Below, in pieces: positions 60,521-64,000 of a stretch of 64,000 nt of DNA. The translations under genes were made by a program, and so were the position numbers. The DNA is from Hyphomicrobium sp. (lineage in GTDB: Bacteria > Pseudomonadota > Alphaproteobacteria > Rhizobiales > Hyphomicrobiaceae). How positions within the stretch are numbered: the stretch's first letter is position 1; each line of letters opens with the position of its first letter. The stretch lies in the NCBI GenBank assembly GCA_013141015.1, contig JABFRT010000004.1, positions 161,383 through 225,382 of the forward strand, read 5' to 3'. Under the pieces are notes generated by a model. It had not been told where the DNA came from. It worked only from the letters and a program-made list of their open reading frames with translations, and searched no databases.

Positions 60521-62428
60521 TTAGACGGCCACCTGGGTGCCCACTTCCACCACCCGGTCAGTTGGGATCTGGAAATAGGTCGTCGCATCCTCGGCACTGC
60601 CGGCGAGCGCGATGAACAGGCGTTCCTGCCAGCGCGGCATCTCGGATTTGGTTGTTACCCGCAACGACCGGCGCGATAGGAAGAACGAGGTCGCGCCCAT
60701 TTCAATGGCGCAGTCCTTGCGTTTGCAGTGCTCCAGGATTTTCGGCACGCTCGGCGTTTCCATGAAACCGTAGCGCGCGACAATACGCAGGAAGTGATCG
60801 GACACCCGCTCGACCGTCACGCGTTCATGACGCGGCACGCGCGGTGTCTCTTCGGTCTTGATCGACAACACAATGTTACGCTCATGCATAACGCGGTTGT
60901 GTTTCAGGTTGTGCATCATAGCTGTCGGCGCGGCGTAGGGATCGCCGGTTAGAAACACAGCCGTGCCGGGTACGCGATGCGGCGGCTTGGTTTCAAGCTT
61001 GCGCACCAGCCAATCAAGATCGGCTTCGTTGCGCTTGGTCGCCTTGGCCAGCAGCCGCGTGCCGCGCACCCAGGTGAACATGATCAGGCCAAGCATGGCC
61101 GCGATGGTGATCGGCACCCACCCGCCGGCGAAGAATTTCAGAATATTTGCCGAGAAGAACACCTGCTCGATGATAACGAAAGGAACCATGACGGCGGCGG
61201 CGCGCCACATCGGCCACTTCCAACACTTCCAGACGACAAAGAATGCCATCAGACTGTCGATCACCATCGCCGCCGTCACCGACACGCCGTATGCGGCGGC
61301 AAGGTTCGACGAGTTTTTGAACATCACCACAGCGGTCAACACCGCCAGGAAGATCGCCCAGTTGACGCGCGGCATGTAGATTTGTCCGGCCATGCTCGCC
61401 GATGTGTGGCGGATTTCCATGCGCGGGATCAGGCCCAACTGAATAGCCTGCCGTGTCAGCGAGAACGCGCCAGTAATGACGGCCTGCGAGGCGATCACGG
61501 TCGCAATCGTCGATAGTATCACCATCGGGATCAGCGCCCATTCGGGGTACAGGCGGTAGAATGGATTCTCAAGCGCCGTCGGATCGGACATCACAAGCGC
61601 GCCTTGCCCGAAATAATTGAGCAGCAGCGCCGGGAAGACCAGCATGAACCAACCGGCCTGGATCGGCTTGCGCCCGAAGTGGCCAAGGTCGGCGTAAAGC
61701 GCCTCGGCACCTGTCGCCGCCAGGAAGACGAGGCCCATGATCGTCAGGCCGATCACGCCATGCTTGGCCACAAAAATGATGCCATTGAGCGGATTGAAAG
61801 CCTGCAACACGTAGAGATTATCGGCAATGTGCATGGCGCCGCCAAGAGCCAGCACCAGAAACCACACAACCGTGATCGGCCCGAAATAGCGGGCAACGCG
61901 GTCGGTGCCCTGCGACTGCATCCAAAACAGTCCGACCAGCACGAGAAGCGCGATTGGAATAACGGCTGGCTCAAGAGCAGGCGCGACAAGCTTTAAGCCT
62001 TCAACTGCCGACAACACAGAAATCGCCGGCGTAATGACGGCATCGCCATAGAAGAACGATGCGCCCGCAATACCGAGCGCAAACAACAAAGGCGCGCTGC
62101 GTTTGGCGACCGATTGGCCGAGCGCCATGAGGGCAAACGTGCCGCCTTCACCTCTGTTGTCCGCACGCAGCAAAATGACGACGTACTTGATCGTCACGAT
62201 CAAGATCAGCACCCACAAGATCAACGACAGCACGCCGATGGTGGATTCACGGATATCGAGACCGCGATGATGGGCGGCGACGATCGCTTCCTTGAACGCG
62301 TAGAGCGGGCTTGTACCGATGTCGCCGAACACGACACCGATGGCTCCTATTGCCAGCGCCCAGTAGCCTTCGGGATGTCCATCCGCGCCCGCATCAGCGC
62401 TGGAACTAGAAGCCTGCGTCTGTGCCAT
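60521..62428 (-). CDS. kup: Low-affinity potassium transport protein Kup
   Basis: 635 aa from the ATG at 62428 with GAGG seven bases upstream. A K+/H+ symporter with 12 helices in the first 450 residues and a cytoplasmic C-terminal domain. Signatures are GVVFGDIGTSPLYAFKEA, RADNRGEGGTFALMAL, GDAVITPAISVLSAVEGL, YADLGHFGRKPIQ and ALVMSDPTALENPFY. It appears monocistronic. Confidence 0.96.
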   Translation of the reverse strand: MAQTQASSSSADAGADGHPEGYWALAIGAIGVVFGDIGTSPLYAFKEAIVAAHHRGLDIRESTIGVLSLILWVLILIVTIKYVVILLRADNRGEGGTFALMALGQSVAKRSAPLLFALGIAGASFFYGDAVITPAISVLSAVEGLKLVAPALEPAVIPIALLVLVGLFWMQSQGTDRVARYFGPITVVWFLVLALGGAMHIADNLYVLQAFNPLNGIIFVAKHGVIGLTIMGLVFLAATGAEALYADLGHFGRKPIQAGWFMLVFPALLLNYFGQGALVMSDPTALENPFYRLYPEWALIPMVILSTIATVIASQAVITGAFSLTRQAIQLGLIPRMEIRHTSASMAGQIYMPRVNWAIFLAVLTAVVMFKNSSNLAAAYGVSVTAAMVIDSLMAFFVVWKCWKWPMWRAAAVMVPFVIIEQVFFSANILKFFAGGWVPITIAAMLGLIMFTWVRGTRLLAKATKRNEADLDWLVRKLETKPPHRVPGTAVFLTGDPYAAPTAMMHNLKHNRVMHERNIVLSIKTEETPRVPRHERVTVERVSDHFLRIVARYGFMETPSVPKILEHCKRKDCAIEMGATSFFLSRRSLRVTTKSEMPRWQERLFIALAGSAEDATTYFQIPTDRVVEVGTQVAV

Positions 62429-62570
62429 GTGGCACCTCGCCTTTTGGTTCAAGCTGCATTGCAGCAAAGTGGCGGGTGTCTACTCCCGCGCTTGGCACTT
62501 GGGAAGCGGCAAATTGGCGTCGCGGGCAGTCAATCCCTCTTGACACCGGTCAATGCCATTGAGTCGCAGG

Positions 62571-62981
62571 TCAGCCCTTTGGGGCCTTCCGGCGCGGCGC
62601 GCCCGGCCAATTGTCCCGGATCCAGCGCGTGAGGCCCGATTCTTCGATTTCCCCGGCTGCAAGACCGAGTGTCGCCTCCGTTGCAAGAGCTTCGGGCGGC
62701 GCAAACGCGACACCATTCTTGCGCAAAAAGACGGTCATGATCATGAAAGATGCCCGCTTGTTTCCATCGACGAACGGGTGGTTACGCGCGATGCCGAACG
62801 CGTATGCGGCAGCAAGTACCGCAAGATCGGTCTCGCCATAGGCATATTTGTTCTGCGGCCGGCCAAGCGCGGACTCAAGCAGGCCAGCATCGCGTATCCC
62901 GGCGGGTCCGCCGAAAATCGCAAGTTGTTCCGAATGAATCCGCACAGCTTGACTGGTTGTCACCCACCGCGGCTCATTCAT
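62571..62981 (-). CDS. doc: Doc-family (death-on-curing) Fic-fold toxin
   Basis: 136 aa. The Fic/Doc motif is HPFVDGNKRAS. Doc toxins use a degenerate Fic motif to phosphorylate EF-Tu, while AMPylating Fic proteins carry HxFx(D/E)GNGRxxR; the second G is Lys here, as in Doc. An early helix (RDAGLLESALGRPQNKYAYGE shortened) is typical of Doc. The ATG overlaps the antitoxin stop (ATGA), so the two are translated together. Confidence 0.88.
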   Translation of the reverse strand: MNEPRWVTTSQAVRIHSEQLAIFGGPAGIRDAGLLESALGRPQNKYAYGETDLAVLAAAYAFGIARNHPFVDGNKRASFMIMTVFLRKNGVAFAPPEALATEATLGLAAGEIEESGLTRWIRDNWPGAPRRKAPKG

Positions 62982-63202
62982 TTCGCAAGTGCCTTAAGGG
63001 TGTTTTTGTACTCGTTCATGATTCCGCGGGCGATGCGCATCGTTTCATCATCGTCGTCCGAATAGGGCGTAACGGTCAACGTCCGGTCTGGACCTTCGGA
63101 AACAGTCACCTCGTCTCCTTGCTGCAGCCCGAGCCGCGCCAGCAGCTCCTTTGGCAGGATCAACCCGGTAGAATTGCCGATTTTCTTGATTTCGAGTTTC
63201 AT
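62978..63202 (-). CDS. AbrB/MazE-type antitoxin of the Doc pair
   Basis: 74 aa from the ATG at 63202, with GGGAGGG ten bases upstream. The swapped-hairpin AbrB DNA-binding domain is MKLEIKKIGNSTGLILPKEL then LGLQQGDEVTVSEG, followed by an acidic segment (PYSDDDDETM) and a C-terminal helix that probably neutralises Doc. It should also repress its own operon. An AbrB-type partner in place of Phd is known for some Doc toxins. Confidence 0.88.
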   Translation of the reverse strand: MKLEIKKIGNSTGLILPKELLARLGLQQGDEVTVSEGPDRTLTVTPYSDDDDETMRIARGIMNEYKNTLKALAK

Positions 63203-63308
63203 AAAGGGCAACCCTCCCAAGTCGCGTTATACAAAATGTCTAACGCAGGGGTGTTGCGCTGTAAAACATTTGTTTTACGCCGCAACGCTTTTCCGGACAA
63301 AATCCTTA

Positions 63309-64000
63309 TTAACCAATACCTTGGGAAACGTTGTCCATCGCTTCCAGCTCGTCGATCAGGCCTTCCAACACCTTCAGACCCTTGTTCCAGAACTCCGGAT
63401 CGCGGGCGTCGAGGCCAAACGGGGCCAGCAATTCTGAGTGGTGCTTCGAGCCGCCAGCTTTGAGCATGTCGAAATACTTCGTCACGAAGCCCGGATGCGC
63501 TTCCGCGTAGAGCCCATAGAGCGAGTTCACCAGGCAATCGCCGAACGCGTAAGCGTAAACGTAAAATGGCGAATGGATGAAGTGCGGGATGTAAGTCCAG
63601 AACACTTCATAGCCAGGCTTCAGATCAATCGCCGGGCCGAGGCTCTCGCGCTGCACGTCCATCCAGATGGCGTTCAACTGGTCCGAGGTCAGCTCGCCCT
63701 TGCGGCGTTCCTCATGGACGCGGCGCTCGAACGAATAAAACGCGATCTGGCGCACGACCGTGTTGATCATATCCTCGACCTTCGACGCCAGCATCGCCTT
63801 GCGCTCGCGTTGATCCTTCGCTTCAGCCAGCAACGCACGGAAGGTCAGCATTTCGCCGAACACCGAGGCGGTTTCAGCGAGCGTCAGCGGCGTCGGCGCC
63901 AGCAACGGGCCTTGATCGCGGGCCAGCATCTGGTGGACACCGTGGCCAAGCTCATGCGCCAGCGTCATCACATCGCGCGGTTTGCCAAGGTAATTCATCA
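63309..64000 (-). CDS. pepF: Oligoendopeptidase F (M3 family metallopeptidase), C-terminal part
   Basis: Partial; the frame runs off the right end. The visible 230 residues include the M3 zinc motif HELGHGVHQ near the cut, ETASVFGEML with the third zinc ligand Glu, and the C-terminal YAYAFGDCLVNSLYGLYAE and FGLDARDPEFWNKGL that define M3B oligoendopeptidases. It cleaves short peptides in the cytosol. The N-terminal half lies outside the window. Confidence 0.94.
   Translation of the reverse strand, partial: MNYLGKPRDVMTLAHELGHGVHQMLARDQGPLLAPTPLTLAETASVFGEMLTFRALLAEAKDQRERKAMLASKVEDMINTVVRQIAFYSFERRVHEERRKGELTSDQLNAIWMDVQRESLGPAIDLKPGYEVFWTYIPHFIHSPFYVYAYAFGDCLVNSLYGLYAEAHPGFVTKYFDMLKAGGSKHHSELLAPFGLDARDPEFWNKGLKVLEGLIDELEAMDNVSQGIG

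Overview
The window is a high-GC chromosomal segment from an alphaproteobacterium, most likely of the order Hyphomicrobiales and possibly near Hyphomicrobiaceae. The evidence is the split transhydrogenase (pntAA-pntAB-pntB) beside an aa3-type oxidase subunit IV, and two serine-cycle enzymes: a serine-glyoxylate aminotransferase and a hydroxypyruvate reductase that from memory closely resembles the Hyphomicrobium methylovorum enzyme. A large Wzx/Wzy polysaccharide locus and many TTG/GTG starts fit as well. I saw no rRNA, tRNA, CRISPR array, insertion sequence or phage gene. The first gene (TetR) and the last gene (oligoendopeptidase F) run off the window.

Layout. 1-9.3 kb: TetR regulator, DUF457 membrane protein, CDF metal exporter, RlpA-like protein, rimO, an xdhC-mocA molybdenum-cofactor pair, an imelysin-like protein and a GntR/UTRA regulator with a perfect palindrome upstream. 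9.3-13.2 kb: an orphan response regulator, then znuA divergent from a DUF1007-NicO metal-transport pair with a Zur-box-like site between them. 13.3-15.3 kb: a thioredoxin-like protein, an orphan Tat-exported TRAP-type binding protein and DUF2853. 15.5-20.5 kb: a signalling cluster made of a small coiled-coil protein, a membrane-spanning OmpA-family protein, a Ras-like small GTPase, a soluble histidine kinase and a single-domain response regulator. 20.6-28.6 kb: Cys-rich repeat protein, HAD dehalogenase, serine-glyoxylate aminotransferase, amidase, beta-barrel protein, cupin, hydroxypyruvate reductase and a methyltransferase whose 3' end is amplified as a 24-bp tandem repeat.

28.8-42.2 kb is an exopolysaccharide (possibly holdfast/adhesin type) locus. 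It holds a short OPX lipoprotein plus an outer-membrane barrel, a co-polymerase with a degenerate kinase domain, an initiating phosphoglycosyltransferase split at an A9 tract, a Wzy-like polymerase, four glycosyltransferases and a Wzx flippase. 42.7-48.4 kb holds a TonB-dependent receptor with a very long Pro/Ala spacer, divergent from a small exported protein and exbB-exbD-tonB. 48.5-52.8 kb: quinone-oxidoreductase-like enzyme, purE-purK, rpsU with a Gly-rich tail and an alpha/beta hydrolase. 53.2-57 kb: a lower-GC foreign-looking lipoprotein, a YiiX-like papain-fold protein, an exported hypothetical protein and a truncated membrane-protein gene running into the end of pntB. 57-64 kb: transhydrogenase operon, oxidase subunit IV, kup, a Doc/AbrB toxin-antitoxin pair and pepF.

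The most interesting items are the OmpA-GTPase-kinase-regulator cluster, which resembles an envelope-anchored version of actinobacterial conservons, and the dnaX-type slippery sequence inside the initiating glycosyltransferase gene. Function calls rest on reading motifs by eye; no database search was run.
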